DNA of 38,679 bases, from positions 1-38,679 of the forward strand of contig CANRKA010000009.1 of the NCBI GenBank assembly GCA_947631025.1, read 5' to 3'. The DNA comes from an uncultured Clostridia bacterium. GTDB taxonomy: Bacteria > Bacillota > Clostridia > TANB77 > CAG-508. A program made the translations under genes and the position numbers. Shown one piece after another: positions 23,201 through 32,039 of the stretch (positions within the stretch are counted from its first letter, which is position 1; every line of letters begins with the position of its first letter). Under the pieces are notes generated by a model. That model did not search any database. It had not been told where the DNA came from and saw only the letters and a program-made list of their open reading frames with translations.

Positions 23201-24463
23201 TTAGTTTTTTAAAAAGTATACTGTATTTATTTGTACAGTTTTAGCTAAATCGACTACCTGCTCCTTTGTTACTTTTTTTATGTTTTCTATATATTTTTCT
23301 AATGATATTTCTGTTCCTGTTAATTCTTGTCCAAAACAATATGATATTTGTGTATCTTGCTCATCTTCTATTGCTTGTATTGTAGATATTATATATTGTT
23401 TTGCATTTTCAAGTTCTTCTTGTGTAAAGTCTCCGCCTTTCATATCTTCTATTTGTTTTCTTATAATCTCTAGAGCTTTTTCATAGTTTTCAATTTCTAT
23501 ACCACATCTTATAAATATATTTGCCTTTTGTCTTATATAATTTGACCCTGCTGTATATGCTAAACTTTCTTTTTCTCTAACATTTTGGAATAATTTTGAA
23601 TTTGCTGTTCCACCTAAAATACTATTATAAACTAAGGCTATATTTTTAGAATTTTCGTTTTCTTCCTTTAAATTCATTCCTATTACTAATTTCCCTTGTG
23701 TTATATCCATACTTTCTTCTATTTTTTGCTCTTGTCTAAATTCACTATTTACACTATTTTTTGTATATTCTCCTTCTCTTTCTTGTAATTTTTTTATATT
23801 TTCGTTTTCTATTATAATATCTTTTAGATTTTCTGAAATTTTTCCAGAGGCATATATATCTATTTTACAGCTTTGTATTAATTTTAAATAGTGATTATAT
23901 AGCTTATCATTTGTTATGTTTTCTAATTCTTCTAATGTTCCAAATTTATATATTCCATATGGCATATCTTTATACATTTCTTCTATGCATCTATTAAAAG
24001 CATACATCCCCTTGTTATCTTTTTTGCTATTTATTATTTGTTTTAATTTTTCTTTTTCTACATTAAAATAATCTTCATTAAATTTATTGTTTTCAACAAG
24101 TGGATTAAAAGCTATATCTAATATAGTATTTATACTCTTTTTAAAGTTCTCTTCACCTTTAGGCAAAAATTCATCACTTAATGATTCTAGATATATTTTT
24201 ATAATTTGATTATCTCCTATTTTATCTACACCGCAATCAAAACTTGCTCCATACATATTTTCCAAATGTTTGCTAATTTCTTCTTGTGATTGTAAATTAT
24301 TTGTTCCTCTTCTTAAAATTAAGCTAATTAATGCATTTTTTGTAACATCTTCTTTTGTTATTTTTGTTGTTAGCATTATTGTAAATAAATTTGTTTTAAA
24401 TTTATTTGTCTCAACTGTATGTAAATTAATTCCTTTTTTTATTTGTTCTTTTTGATAATTCAT
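23201..24463 (-). CDS. ymfF: M16-family peptidase-like partner subunit (YmfF-like, lacks zinc site)
   Basis: This 420-residue protein has the M16 fold but no HxxEH where the zinc site should be (region SQEEISKHLENMYGASF). The C-terminal half keeps the substrate-binding R/Y pattern, NVREKESLAYTAGSNY. This split, zinc site in one subunit and R/Y pair in the other, is typical of heterodimeric M16B enzymes and fits YmfF beside YmfH. GAGGGGTG precedes the ATG. A possible promoter TTGTTC-17-TATAAA lies well upstream. Confidence 0.85.
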   Translation of the reverse strand: MNYQKEQIKKGINLHTVETNKFKTNLFTIMLTTKITKEDVTKNALISLILRRGTNNLQSQEEISKHLENMYGASFDCGVDKIGDNQIIKIYLESLSDEFLPKGEENFKKSINTILDIAFNPLVENNKFNEDYFNVEKEKLKQIINSKKDNKGMYAFNRCIEEMYKDMPYGIYKFGTLEELENITNDKLYNHYLKLIQSCKIDIYASGKISENLKDIIIENENIKKLQEREGEYTKNSVNSEFRQEQKIEESMDITQGKLVIGMNLKEENENSKNIALVYNSILGGTANSKLFQNVREKESLAYTAGSNYIRQKANIFIRCGIEIENYEKALEIIRKQIEDMKGGDFTQEELENAKQYIISTIQAIEDEQDTQISYCFGQELTGTEISLEKYIENIKKVTKEQVVDLAKTVQINTVYFLKN

Positions 24464-24621
24464 ACTAACACCCCTCTTAATTATTATTAACCTTTTTTTA
24501 TTTTTAATTCAATATTTAAATATATTTTGCTTTTAGATTTTAAAATGCCACGTTCCTACAATATTTTATATATTTGTTAAATTTTTAGAACAATAGCGGA
24601 CATTTTTATATAAATGTTTTG

Positions 24622-24668
24622 TTTTGTTATATAATAGGAAAGTAGCACTTTCCTATTATATAACAAAA
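24622..24668 (-). terminator. 21-bp perfect inverted repeat between rpsU and ymfF
   Basis: TTTTGTTATATAATAGGAAAG and its complement around TAGCA. It shares three bases (24666-24668) with the rpsU terminator, so the two hairpins partly exclude each other. Confidence 0.6.
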
Positions 24669-24689
24669 GGGGTTCCTTTGAACCCCTTT
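24666..24689 (-). terminator. rpsU intrinsic terminator
   Basis: AAAGGGGTTC/GAACCCCTTT, 10-bp stem with a 4-nt loop, 5 nt after the rpsU stop and followed by TTTTG on the minus strand. Confidence 0.85.
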
Positions 24690-24694
24690 AATTT

Positions 24695-24865
24695 TTAAAA
24701 TTTTCTTTTTCTAGCTGCCTCAGATTTTTTCTTTCTTCTAACACTAGGTTTTTCATAATGCTCTCTTTTACGTACTTCTTGTAATACTCCATTACGTGCG
24801 CATTGTCTTTTGAATTTTTTAAGAGCATCTTCTATATTTCCATTTACTTTTATTTCATTTGACAT
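24695..24865 (-). CDS. rpsU: Ribosomal protein bS21
   Basis: The real start is ATG 24865 after GGAGGGG; the track begins seven codons too early. The 56-residue product contains the family's [20 protein letters not shown] and [19 protein letters not shown] with a basic tail, the normal bS21 form. It binds the 30S platform near the anti-Shine-Dalgarno end of 16S rRNA. It stands alone with a consensus promoter and strong terminator. The untranslated leader is about 95 nt. Confidence 0.97.
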   Translation of the reverse strand: MSNEIKVNGNIEDALKKFKRQCARNGVLQEVRKREHYEKPSVRRKKKSEAARKRKF

Positions 24866-24961
24866 ATATAATTCCCCTCCTTCCATTAACTTGTACAGTT
24901 TATGGTTTTTTAGAGTTAGGGGTTTTTAAATTTACTGTTATATTTAAATCCCTTACTTACG

Positions 24962-25006
24962 TTACACATTATACTCCATTAATACAGTGCTTGTCAATAT
25001 GTGTAA
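24962..25006 (-). promoter_or_regulatory. rpsU promoter bracketed by inverted TTACACAT repeats
   Basis: TTGACA (24997..24992), 18-nt spacer, TATAAT (24973..24968), both perfect. TTACACAT and ATGTGTAA (24962-24969, 24999-25006) bracket the two hexamers. Confidence 0.8.
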
Positions 25007-25025
25007 GGTATAAAATAGCAAAAAG

Positions 25026-25050
25026 AAAGTCGCCATAGATGACGACCTTT
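25026..25050 (-). terminator. Intrinsic terminator after nrdG
   Basis: About 10 bp with one bulge (AAAGGTCGTCA/TGGCGACTTT), followed by TTCTTTTT on the minus strand. Confidence 0.75.
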
Positions 25051-25102
25051 ATATTATTTGATATTTATTAGTTTATATTTATTAATTTGCTTGAATTTTT
25101 TA

Positions 25103-25624
25103 TTAAATACTATATTCTACAACTTTCTTTTCTTTTAATGATTCTTGTACATCTATTATCCTTTGATTTTTTGAACCTCTAAATTTTAGTGTTTTGTCCT
25201 TTAGGTCTCTTTCAAATTCTCCATCTACCATAACATCTATATATTTTATTAATTCTTGAGTTACTTCATTTTCTGCATATTTTCCCTCTAATATATCTTT
25301 GTCTAACGTACACCCTGTATAACACCATATTGTTTTTTCTGGATATGTTTGTTTTACTTTTTTTACTAACTTTAATACTGTTTCTTGGTTTTGTATTTCT
25401 AAAGGATCTCCACCTAATAAAGATAATCCTGCTATATATTTTGGTTTTAAATATTCTAGTATTTGTTTTTCAGTCTCCTCTGTATATTCATTTCCATATT
25501 TAAAGTCCCAAGCTTCTTGATTAAAGCAGTCTTTGCAACAATGTGTACATCCGCTTACAAATAAAGATACTCTAACTCCTGTTCCATTTGCTATATCTAT
25601 TCTTTTTATATCTGCATAATTCAT
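25103..25624 (-). CDS. nrdG: Anaerobic ribonucleotide reductase activase (radical SAM)
   Basis: This 173-residue radical SAM enzyme installs the glycyl radical on NrdD, using S-adenosylmethionine and a [4Fe-4S] cluster. The cluster motif CxxxCxxC is present within SGCTHCCKDCFNQEAW (about 29-44), followed by GLSLLGGDPL, the usual GGDP element. Length is normal for NrdG. GAAGGGAG precedes the ATG. It lies 105 nt after nrdD with an inverted repeat between them, so the two are probably cotranscribed. Confidence 0.95.
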   Translation of the reverse strand: MNYADIKRIDIANGTGVRVSLFVSGCTHCCKDCFNQEAWDFKYGNEYTEETEKQILEYLKPKYIAGLSLLGGDPLEIQNQETVLKLVKKVKQTYPEKTIWCYTGCTLDKDILEGKYAENEVTQELIKYIDVMVDGEFERDLKDKTLKFRGSKNQRIIDVQESLKEKKVVEYSI

Positions 25625-25656
25625 ATATTTAGTCTCCCTTCGAAAGATTATAAGCG

Positions 25657-25723
25657 AGAAATTAGAAGTTAGATTTTAAAAAATTTCTTAAAAGATTTTT
25701 TAATTTTCTAACCTCTAATCTCT
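25657..25723 (-). repeat. Imperfect inverted repeat between nrdD and nrdG
   Basis: Arms AGAAATTAGAAGTTAGA (25657-25673) and TCTAACCTCTAATCTCT (25707-25723) pair at 15 of 17 positions, with the two exceptions able to form wobble pairs in one orientation. It looks like a dispersed intergenic repeat or an mRNA processing hairpin. Confidence 0.5.
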
Positions 25724-25729
25724 AATTAA

Positions 25730-27856
25730 TTACAAATGTAATACACGTGACTTTATTTCTTTTGTTTTTCCTGCATTCCAGAAATTTTCTCCTAAATATC
25801 CACATGTTCTTCTTGTTACATTCATTTTGCTGTGGTCTTTGTTTCCACAATTTGGGCATTCCCATTCGTTATCATCATTTATTATTATTTCTCCATCGAA
25901 ACCACATACATGGCAATAATCTGATTTTGTATTAAATTCTGCATATTGAATATTATCGTATATAAATTTAACAACTTCTTCCAATGCCTCTAAATTATTT
26001 TTCATATTTGGAACTTCTACATATGAGATTGCTCCACCTGTTGATAATTTTTGAAAATCACTCTCAAATGCTAGTTTTTGGAATGCGTCTATTTTTTCTC
26101 TAACATCAACATGATATGAATTTGTGTAATAGCCCTTATCTGTTATATCTTTTATTACTCCATATTTTTCTTTATCTATACGGGCAAATCTGTAACATAA
26201 ACTTTCTGCTGGTGTTCCATATAATGCAAATCCTAGTCCTGTTTCTTTTTTCCATTTAACTACTGTATCTTTTAAATATTGCATAACTTTTAATGCAAAT
26301 TCTCTTCCTTCTTCTGTTGTATGAGATACGCCTTTTACTAATTTTGTTAATTCATATATTCCTATGTATCCTAAAGATAGTGTTGAATATCCACCTTTTA
26401 GTAATTTGTCTATTGTTTCTCCATGTTCTAGCCTTGCTATTGCTCCATATCTCCAGTGTATTGGGCTTGTGTCTGCTTTTGTTCCTAATAATGAATAGTG
26501 TCTGCACATTAATGCTTCTTTACATAGTTCTAATCTTTCGTCAAGTACTTCCCAGAATTTCTTTTCGTCACTTCCTGCTACAATTCCTATTTGTGGTAAA
26601 TTTATACTTACAACACCTTGGTTAAATCTTCCTTCAAATTTGTATTCTCCGTTTTCATCTTTCCATGGTGATAAGAAGCTTCTACATCCCATAGGACTAA
26701 ATACATTACCTTCGTAGTTTTCTTTCATTTTTTTAGCTGAAATGTAGTCTGGGTACATTCTTTTTGCAGAGCACTTTACTGCCATTTTTGTTAAGTAGTC
26801 ATATTTTCCACCTTTTAAGCAATTATTTTCATCTAATACATATATTAGTTTTGGAAATGCTGGTGTAACATAAACGCCTTTTTCATTTTTTATTCCTTCG
26901 TATCTTTGTTTTATAACTTCTTCTATTATCATAGCGTTTTCTTCAATATATGGGTCTCCTTCTTCTAAGTGTAAAAATAGTGTTACAAAAGGAGATTGTC
27001 CATTTGTTGTCATTAGTGTATTAATTTGGTATTGTATCGTTTGTACCCCTGCTTTAAGCTCTGTCTTTTGTCTTTCTCTTGCTATATCTTCAATAGTTTC
27101 TTCTGGTAGTTTTCCTGAATATTTATCTTCTAGTTGTTTTTTTACTTTATCATATGTTTTTCTTAAGTATTTTCCTAAGTGTTTCATATCTACAGATTGT
27201 CCACCATATTGATTACTTGCAACAGCTGCTATAATTTGTGTTGTAACTGTACATGCAACTTGGAAGCTTTTTGGACTTTCTATGAGTTTGCCATTCATAA
27301 CTGTTCCATTATCTAACATGTCTCCTATATTAATTAAACAACAGTTAAATATTGGTTGTACAAAATAGTCTGCATCGTGAAAATGTAAAATACCATCTTC
27401 ATGTGCTTTTGTTATTTTTTCAGGTAATAATAATCTTTTTGTTAAATCTCTTGATACTTCTCCTGCTATGTAATCTCTTTGTGTTGATGCTAATACAGTA
27501 TTTTTATTAGAATTTTCTTCTGCTAATTCTTTGTTTTCATTTCTAATTAATCCTAAAATTGTTTCATCTGTAGTATTACTTTTTCTAACTAATGCTCTAT
27601 TATATCTATATACTATATATTTTTTTGCTAATTCAAATTTTTCTTTTTCCATTAATTTTTGTTCTATTATATCTTGTATATCTTCAACTAACATTCTTTT
27701 TCTATTTAAATCTTGAATATCTTGTATAATTGAGTCTATATCGTCTTTAGTTGCTCTTTCTGATTTTCTTACTTCTTTATTTGCTTTTTCTATTGCTATT
27801 GCTATTTTACTTCTATCATAGTCTACTGCTCTTCCATCTCTTTTAATTACCTTCAT
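25730..27856 (-). CDS. nrdD: Anaerobic (class III) ribonucleoside-triphosphate reductase
   Basis: This 708-residue enzyme makes deoxyribonucleotides without oxygen, using a glycyl radical. An N-terminal ATP-cone (about 1-90, MKVIKRDGRAVDYDRSKI) provides allosteric control. The catalytic core includes FNCCLINIGDML and GCRSFLSPW. Near the C-terminus are a zinc site CHVCG...CPNCG and the glycyl-radical loop RRTCGYLGENFWNAGK. All elements are complete and length is typical. GGGGAGG precedes the ATG. Its downstream activase is nrdG, and a Crp/Fnr regulator is divergent. Confidence 0.97.
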   Translation of the reverse strand: MKVIKRDGRAVDYDRSKIAIAIEKANKEVRKSERATKDDIDSIIQDIQDLNRKRMLVEDIQDIIEQKLMEKEKFELAKKYIVYRYNRALVRKSNTTDETILGLIRNENKELAEENSNKNTVLASTQRDYIAGEVSRDLTKRLLLPEKITKAHEDGILHFHDADYFVQPIFNCCLINIGDMLDNGTVMNGKLIESPKSFQVACTVTTQIIAAVASNQYGGQSVDMKHLGKYLRKTYDKVKKQLEDKYSGKLPEETIEDIARERQKTELKAGVQTIQYQINTLMTTNGQSPFVTLFLHLEEGDPYIEENAMIIEEVIKQRYEGIKNEKGVYVTPAFPKLIYVLDENNCLKGGKYDYLTKMAVKCSAKRMYPDYISAKKMKENYEGNVFSPMGCRSFLSPWKDENGEYKFEGRFNQGVVSINLPQIGIVAGSDEKKFWEVLDERLELCKEALMCRHYSLLGTKADTSPIHWRYGAIARLEHGETIDKLLKGGYSTLSLGYIGIYELTKLVKGVSHTTEEGREFALKVMQYLKDTVVKWKKETGLGFALYGTPAESLCYRFARIDKEKYGVIKDITDKGYYTNSYHVDVREKIDAFQKLAFESDFQKLSTGGAISYVEVPNMKNNLEALEEVVKFIYDNIQYAEFNTKSDYCHVCGFDGEIIINDDNEWECPNCGNKDHSKMNVTRRTCGYLGENFWNAGKTKEIKSRVLHL

Positions 27857-28203
27857 AATAAATACCTCCCCTTAAGATGTTTTTATTATATATATAATTT
27901 TTATTTTTACTTGTTGCTTATGCAACTTTTTTTTAATTTTATTTTTTTAAATTGTTTTATTTGGTAAATATACCCTGTTTTTGTATTTATTACATTTATG
28001 TTACAAAATAAGCACAACTTTTCTACATAAAAAAAATTTGTATTTTTCAATAGTTTGGTATTATAGTTTAAATAATATGTTTTATAAAATTATGCATAAT
28101 TTGTTGCAATTATCACATTTTTATATTATAATATTTTAAAATTAGTTAAGTAAGAAAGATTTAAAATTATTTTTTAAAATATTAATTTTAGAATGGAGTT
28201 TAT
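27857..28203. other. Intergenic control region between nrdD and the Crp/Fnr gene
   Basis: This 347-nt, extremely AT-rich region has no ORF. It contains GTTGCTTATGCAAC (a 5-bp hairpin near 27914) followed by T8 on the plus strand, the Crp/Fnr promoter and its palindrome. No clear NrdR box was recognised. The nrdD promoter is not obvious; TTGTGC-17-TGTAAT on the minus strand is one weak candidate. Confidence 0.6.
28087..28132 (+). promoter_or_regulatory. Promoter of the Crp/Fnr gene with adjoining 16-nt palindrome
   Basis: TTGCAA (28104-28109), 17-nt spacer, TATAAT (28127-28132). A perfect palindrome, AAATTATGCATAATTT (28087-28102), lies directly upstream of the -35. Its placement suits a regulator binding site, possibly for the Crp/Fnr protein itself. 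Confidence 0.65.
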
Positions 28204-28833
28204 ATGAAAATAAATTTTGATATTAATACATTTATAAATGATTTTTCAAAAAATTGTGCCAAATCTCAAATTAAAACCTTTCAAAAAGGTGAAATTATAA
28301 CTACATATTTAGTTAATAGAAATCAAATATGTTTTTTAATAGATGGTAGTGCAGACCTTATAAGATATGAATCTAATGGAACTCAAAGTATTATAGAACA
28401 TTTTTCCGAAACAGATTTATTTGGAGAGGTTTTCTACGAATTAACTACAAATAATGAACTTTTTGTTATTGCAAGAAAAAATTGCAAAGTACTGTTTTTC
28501 CCTTATGACAATTTTCATAAAAAATGCAAAAAAAATTGTAAGTTTCACGAAACATTAGTTACTTCGTTACCAGATTTAATATTAAAAAAATCTATTTCTT
28601 TAAATACTAGAATTGAAGTTTTATCACAAAGATCTATAAGAGATAAACTTTTAAAATACTTTAATATTATGTCTGCAAGATCTTTAAATAAAACTTTTTA
28701 CTTAAATTTTTCTTTAACAGATTTAGCAGATTATTTAAGTATAGATAGAAGTGCTATGATGAGAGAACTTAAAAATCTGCAAGATGATAAAATTATTGTA
28801 AAAGAAAAAAATAAGATTATGCTACTTGCATAA
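28204..28833 (+). CDS. Crp/Fnr-family transcriptional regulator
   Basis: This 209-residue protein has an N-terminal cyclic-nucleotide-type beta-roll (about 20-115, IIEHFSETDLFGEVFYELTT) and a C-terminal winged helix (about 145-209, LTDLADYLSIDRSAMMRELK). The recognition helix is near SIDRSAMMRELKNL. The beta-roll lacks the canonical cAMP-binding RE..S residues. Several cysteines (KCKKNCKFH, about 108-114) are present, but not in a clear Fnr iron-sulfur pattern. Ligand unknown. GGAG precedes the ATG. Its position divergent from nrdD suggests control of anaerobic or redox genes (inference). Confidence 0.85.
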   Translation: MKINFDINTFINDFSKNCAKSQIKTFQKGEIITTYLVNRNQICFLIDGSADLIRYESNGTQSIIEHFSETDLFGEVFYELTTNNELFVIARKNCKVLFFPYDNFHKKCKKNCKFHETLVTSLPDLILKKSISLNTRIEVLSQRSIRDKLLKYFNIMSARSLNKTFYLNFSLTDLADYLSIDRSAMMRELKNLQDDKIIVKEKNKIMLLA

Positions 28834-28840
28834 TCTTATT
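28810..28840. terminator. Intrinsic terminator overlapping the Crp/Fnr stop codon
   Basis: AATAAGATTATGC/GCATAATCTTATT, 13-bp stem with a 5-nt loop and T-run on the plus strand. An A-run on the other side may also let it serve the converging ftsH transcript. Confidence 0.88.
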
Positions 28841-28884
28841 TTTTTCTTTATATAACATATATAATAAAATACGTTATTTTAGAT

Positions 28885-30687
28885 TTATTGTGCGAATATT
28901 TCGTCAAATTCTTCGCCTTCTATTTTTTCTTTTTCTAGTAAAACTTTTGCAACTGCATGTAATTTATCTATATGTTCATTTAATATTTCTATTGCTTTTT
29001 CATATCCTTTATCTATAATTCTTTTTGTTTCTACATCTACTAGTGCAGCTGTTTCTTCTGAATATTCTTTTCCTTGTGCAAAGTCTCTTCCTAAAAATAC
29101 CTCTTCTTGGCTAGAACCTAACATCATTGCACCAATTCTATCACTCATTCCATATTTTGTTACCATACTTCTTGCAATTTTTGTTGCTCTTTCTATATCA
29201 TTACTTGCTCCCGTAGATATATCATTTAATATTAACTTCTCTGCAACTCTACCACCTAACAATGATACAATATTTTCCTCCATCTCTGTTTTAGACATAA
29301 ATGATTTGTCTTCTGTTGGACGATACATTGTATATCCTCCTGCCATTCCTCTTGGTACTATTGATATTTGATGTACAGCATCTTGTGTTGGTAAAAATCT
29401 ACTAACTACTGCATGACCTGCTTCGTGATATGCTACAAGTTTATTTTCTTTTTCACTTCTTACTCTAGATTTCTTTTCTGGACCCATAGTAACTTTTACC
29501 ATAGCATCTTCTATTTCTTTCATTCCTATTACATCTAGATTTCTTCTTGCTGCAAGTAATGCTGCTTCATTTAGTACATTTTCTAAATCTGCACCTGCAA
29601 ATCCTGCAGTATTTCTTGCTATTACTTTTAAATCTATATCTTCACCTAATTTTTTCTTTCTAGAATGTACTTCTAATATTTGCTCTCTTGCTTTTACGTC
29701 TGGACTAGATACTACTATTTGTCTATCAAATCTTCCTGGTCTTAGTAATGCTTTATCTAATACGTCTGGTCTATTTGTAGCTGCCATTACTATTACACCC
29801 TCGTTTGCACTAAATCCATCCATTTCTACTAATAATTGATTTAATGTTTGTTCTCTTTCATCATGTCCGCCTCCAAGTCCTGCTCCTCTTTGACGTCCTA
29901 CTGCATCTATTTCATCTATAAATATTATACAAGGTGCATTTTTCTTTGCTTGTTCGAATAAGTCTCTTACTCTAGAAGCTCCTACACCAACAAACATTTC
30001 TACAAAGTCTGAACCACTTATAATAAAGAATGGTACTCCTGCCTCTCCTGCTACTGCTTTTGCAAGAAGAGTTTTTCCTGTTCCTGGTTGACCTACTAAA
30101 AGAACTCCTTTTGGTATTCTAGCTCCCATATCTGTGAATTTTTTTGGTGTTTTTAAAAACTCTACTATTTCTTGTAATTCTTCTTTTTCTTCGTCTACAC
30201 CAGCAACATCGTCAAATGTTACTTTTGATTTTGTATCTCCATTTAATAATCTTGCTTTACTCTTTCCAAATGACATTGTTTTACTTCCACCTTGATTAGA
30301 TGGATTCATTAACAAAAACCAGAAAAGAATAAATATAATTGCAATTCCAAATGGTGATAATAAAGAAAGTATTGTAATAAAAATAGATTCAGACTTTTCT
30401 GTTAAAGTAAAGTTTCCTGCAACTAATCCTTCATTTGCATAGTTCATAAAGCTTTCCAAATTTGGAATATTAACTTCCTTCTTAATAGATTGACCTTTTA
30501 ATTCTACATAAGCTCTTGAACCATCTGATTGAATTTCTATATTTGTAACTGTTCCTTGTTCCATTGCAGATACTAATTCAGAATATGTCATTTTTGTTTC
30601 TGAGTTATCTAAAATTGCAGATACCAGAACAACAAAAATTACTCCTATTATTAACCACATAGCTAATGTCTTTATACCATTCTTCAA
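28885..30687 (-). CDS. ftsH: ATP-dependent zinc metalloprotease FtsH
   Basis: The likely start is TTG 30687, 8 nt after AAGGAGG, giving 600 residues. The track's ATG 30759 adds 24 residues without a ribosome binding site. Two membrane segments (about 8-28 and 105-128 of the mature numbering) flank an extracellular domain. The AAA+ module follows with Walker A GQPGTGKT, Walker [13 protein letters not shown] and the SRH region [20 protein letters not shown]. The zinc protease has HEAGH. It degrades membrane and regulatory proteins. It is the last gene after tilS and has a leader with its own promoter. Confidence 0.96.
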   Translation of the reverse strand: MKNGIKTLAMWLIIGVIFVVLVSAILDNSETKMTYSELVSAMEQGTVTNIEIQSDGSRAYVELKGQSIKKEVNIPNLESFMNYANEGLVAGNFTLTEKSESIFITILSLLSPFGIAIIFILFWFLLMNPSNQGGSKTMSFGKSKARLLNGDTKSKVTFDDVAGVDEEKEELQEIVEFLKTPKKFTDMGARIPKGVLLVGQPGTGKTLLAKAVAGEAGVPFFIISGSDFVEMFVGVGASRVRDLFEQAKKNAPCIIFIDEIDAVGRQRGAGLGGGHDEREQTLNQLLVEMDGFSANEGVIVMAATNRPDVLDKALLRPGRFDRQIVVSSPDVKAREQILEVHSRKKKLGEDIDLKVIARNTAGFAGADLENVLNEAALLAARRNLDVIGMKEIEDAMVKVTMGPEKKSRVRSEKENKLVAYHEAGHAVVSRFLPTQDAVHQISIVPRGMAGGYTMYRPTEDKSFMSKTEMEENIVSLLGGRVAEKLILNDISTGASNDIERATKIARSMVTKYGMSDRIGAMMLGSSQEEVFLGRDFAQGKEYSEETAALVDVETKRIIDKGYEKAIEILNEHIDKLHAVAKVLLEKEKIEGEEFDEIFAQ

Positions 30688-30726
30688 TTTGTTTTCCTCC
30701 TTAAATAATATGCTAAAACATATATT

Positions 30727-30758
30727 TTGTTTTTGTAAAAAGCCTGAGCTACACTTCA
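30727..30758 (-). promoter_or_regulatory. Possible leader hairpin of ftsH
   Basis: AAAGCC/GGCTTT enclosing 18 nt with possible inner pairs, followed by TT AC on the minus strand, in the 5' leader. Weak attenuator candidate. Confidence 0.3.
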
Positions 30759-30818
30759 ACCTGGCTTTATTTCGCAGAGATGTAACCCTACCTTAAATCA
30801 TTTAAATTTTATGTTTGA

Positions 30819-30847
30819 AATATAACATACATAAATTTCAATTTCAA
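30819..30847 (-). promoter_or_regulatory. ftsH promoter
   Basis: TTGAAA (30847..30842), 17-nt spacer, TATATT (30824..30819), with TG at the extended -10 position. The leader to the TTG start is about 125 nt. A separate 10-bp hairpin CTTTGTAACA/TGTTACAAGG lies at 30868-30891, between the tilS stop and this promoter, but without a T-run. Confidence 0.65.
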
Positions 30848-30912
30848 TAGTTTTTTATAAAGTTTTTCTTTGTAACAGTTGTGTTACAAGGGTTTTGCTA
30901 CGGAAGTTTGGC

Positions 30913-31962
30913 TTAAGCTGTAAAAAAAATTTTACCTTTTTTTATATAAATTTTTATTCCTTTATGTGGAGTTAAATATTTGTTTCCAATGTTTCTTTTA
31001 CATAATTTTATAATATCATCTATATGTATCTTCTCAATATTATTTACATTTCCGTATACTTTCCTTATAGTATATAAAATTATTTTTCTTTTTATTACAA
31101 TATCTTGCTTATTAAACTTTTTTAAATCTAAAATTATTGTTTTATTTGGCATTGTATTTTTTAAATCGCCTAAAGCTACATCTTCTATGTCGCTTTTAAC
31201 TATTTTATTGTCCTCAATAACCAAATCTTCATATATATTATTGACTATTTTTTCTAAATAATTCTGTTCTTCTTCTGTAATTACAGATAATTTTTTTATT
31301 GATTCTGTAATATTTGGGTTAAACTCCTCTTTTATTAATGGTATTAATTTATTTCTTATTTTATTTCTAGTATAGATATTATCAAAATTTGATTTATCTA
31401 TTTTTGGGTTTAGGTTATTTTCTCTGCAATATTGTTCTATTTGGTCTCTATTTATTTCTATTAGTGGTCTAATATATTTGTCTTCTCTAATTGCTTCTAT
31501 TCCTATTAATCCTAAAGGTCCACATCCTCTTATTATATTCATTAAGATTGTCTCTGCCTTATCATTTAGATTATGGGCTATTGCAATTTTAGAAGAATTT
31601 GTCTTGTTCATTACTTCATTGAAAAATTCATATCTTATTTTTCTTCCTGTTTCTTCTGTTCCTATTTTTAATTTTTCTGCTATTTCTTTTACTTTTTCAT
31701 TCCTTACAAAACATTCTATTCCGTTTTTATTACAAAAATCTTGAACATATTTTGTTTCATCATCAGCTTCTTTTCTTAGTCCATGATTAACGTGTGCTAC
31801 ATATATTTTGAATTTTAAATCTATTGTCTCATCTTTATTAATTTCAATTAAGTTATTTAATAAGCACATAGAATCTGGCCCACCAGACACAGCTACTACA
31901 ATGCCTTCACCAGATTCTATCATATTATATTTTATTATTGTTTTTAAAATTTTATCTAACAT
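30913..31962 (-). CDS. tilS: tRNA(Ile)-lysidine synthase
   Basis: This enzyme converts C34 of the AUA-reading tRNA-Ile to lysidine. The PP-loop SGGPDSMCLL lies at about 26-35, followed by AHVNHGLRKEADDE and AIAHNLNDKAET, typical of TilS. At 349 residues it is shorter than B. subtilis TilS (about 470), but it ends in a brief TilS-C-like beta segment (KYLTPHKGIKIYI). The linker domain is reduced. AAAAAGGAG precedes the ATG. Order dnaB > tilS > ftsH; tilS beside ftsH is common in Firmicutes. The abundance of ATA codons here makes it essential. Confidence 0.93.
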   Translation of the reverse strand: MLDKILKTIIKYNMIESGEGIVVAVSGGPDSMCLLNNLIEINKDETIDLKFKIYVAHVNHGLRKEADDETKYVQDFCNKNGIECFVRNEKVKEIAEKLKIGTEETGRKIRYEFFNEVMNKTNSSKIAIAHNLNDKAETILMNIIRGCGPLGLIGIEAIREDKYIRPLIEINRDQIEQYCRENNLNPKIDKSNFDNIYTRNKIRNKLIPLIKEEFNPNITESIKKLSVITEEEQNYLEKIVNNIYEDLVIEDNKIVKSDIEDVALGDLKNTMPNKTIILDLKKFNKQDIVIKRKIILYTIRKVYGNVNNIEKIHIDDIIKLCKRNIGNKYLTPHKGIKIYIKKGKIFFTA

Positions 31963-32039
31963 TATTCTCCTTTTTGTGGGACTTTGCTTTTGCTAGTCCT
32001 CCTTATATTATTTGACACATGTTTATTTATAATATTTTT

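Noticed and set aside
30868-30891. tilS terminator hairpin
   Set aside because: A 10-bp stem is present but the minus-strand downstream sequence is AAGAAAAAC, without a T-run.
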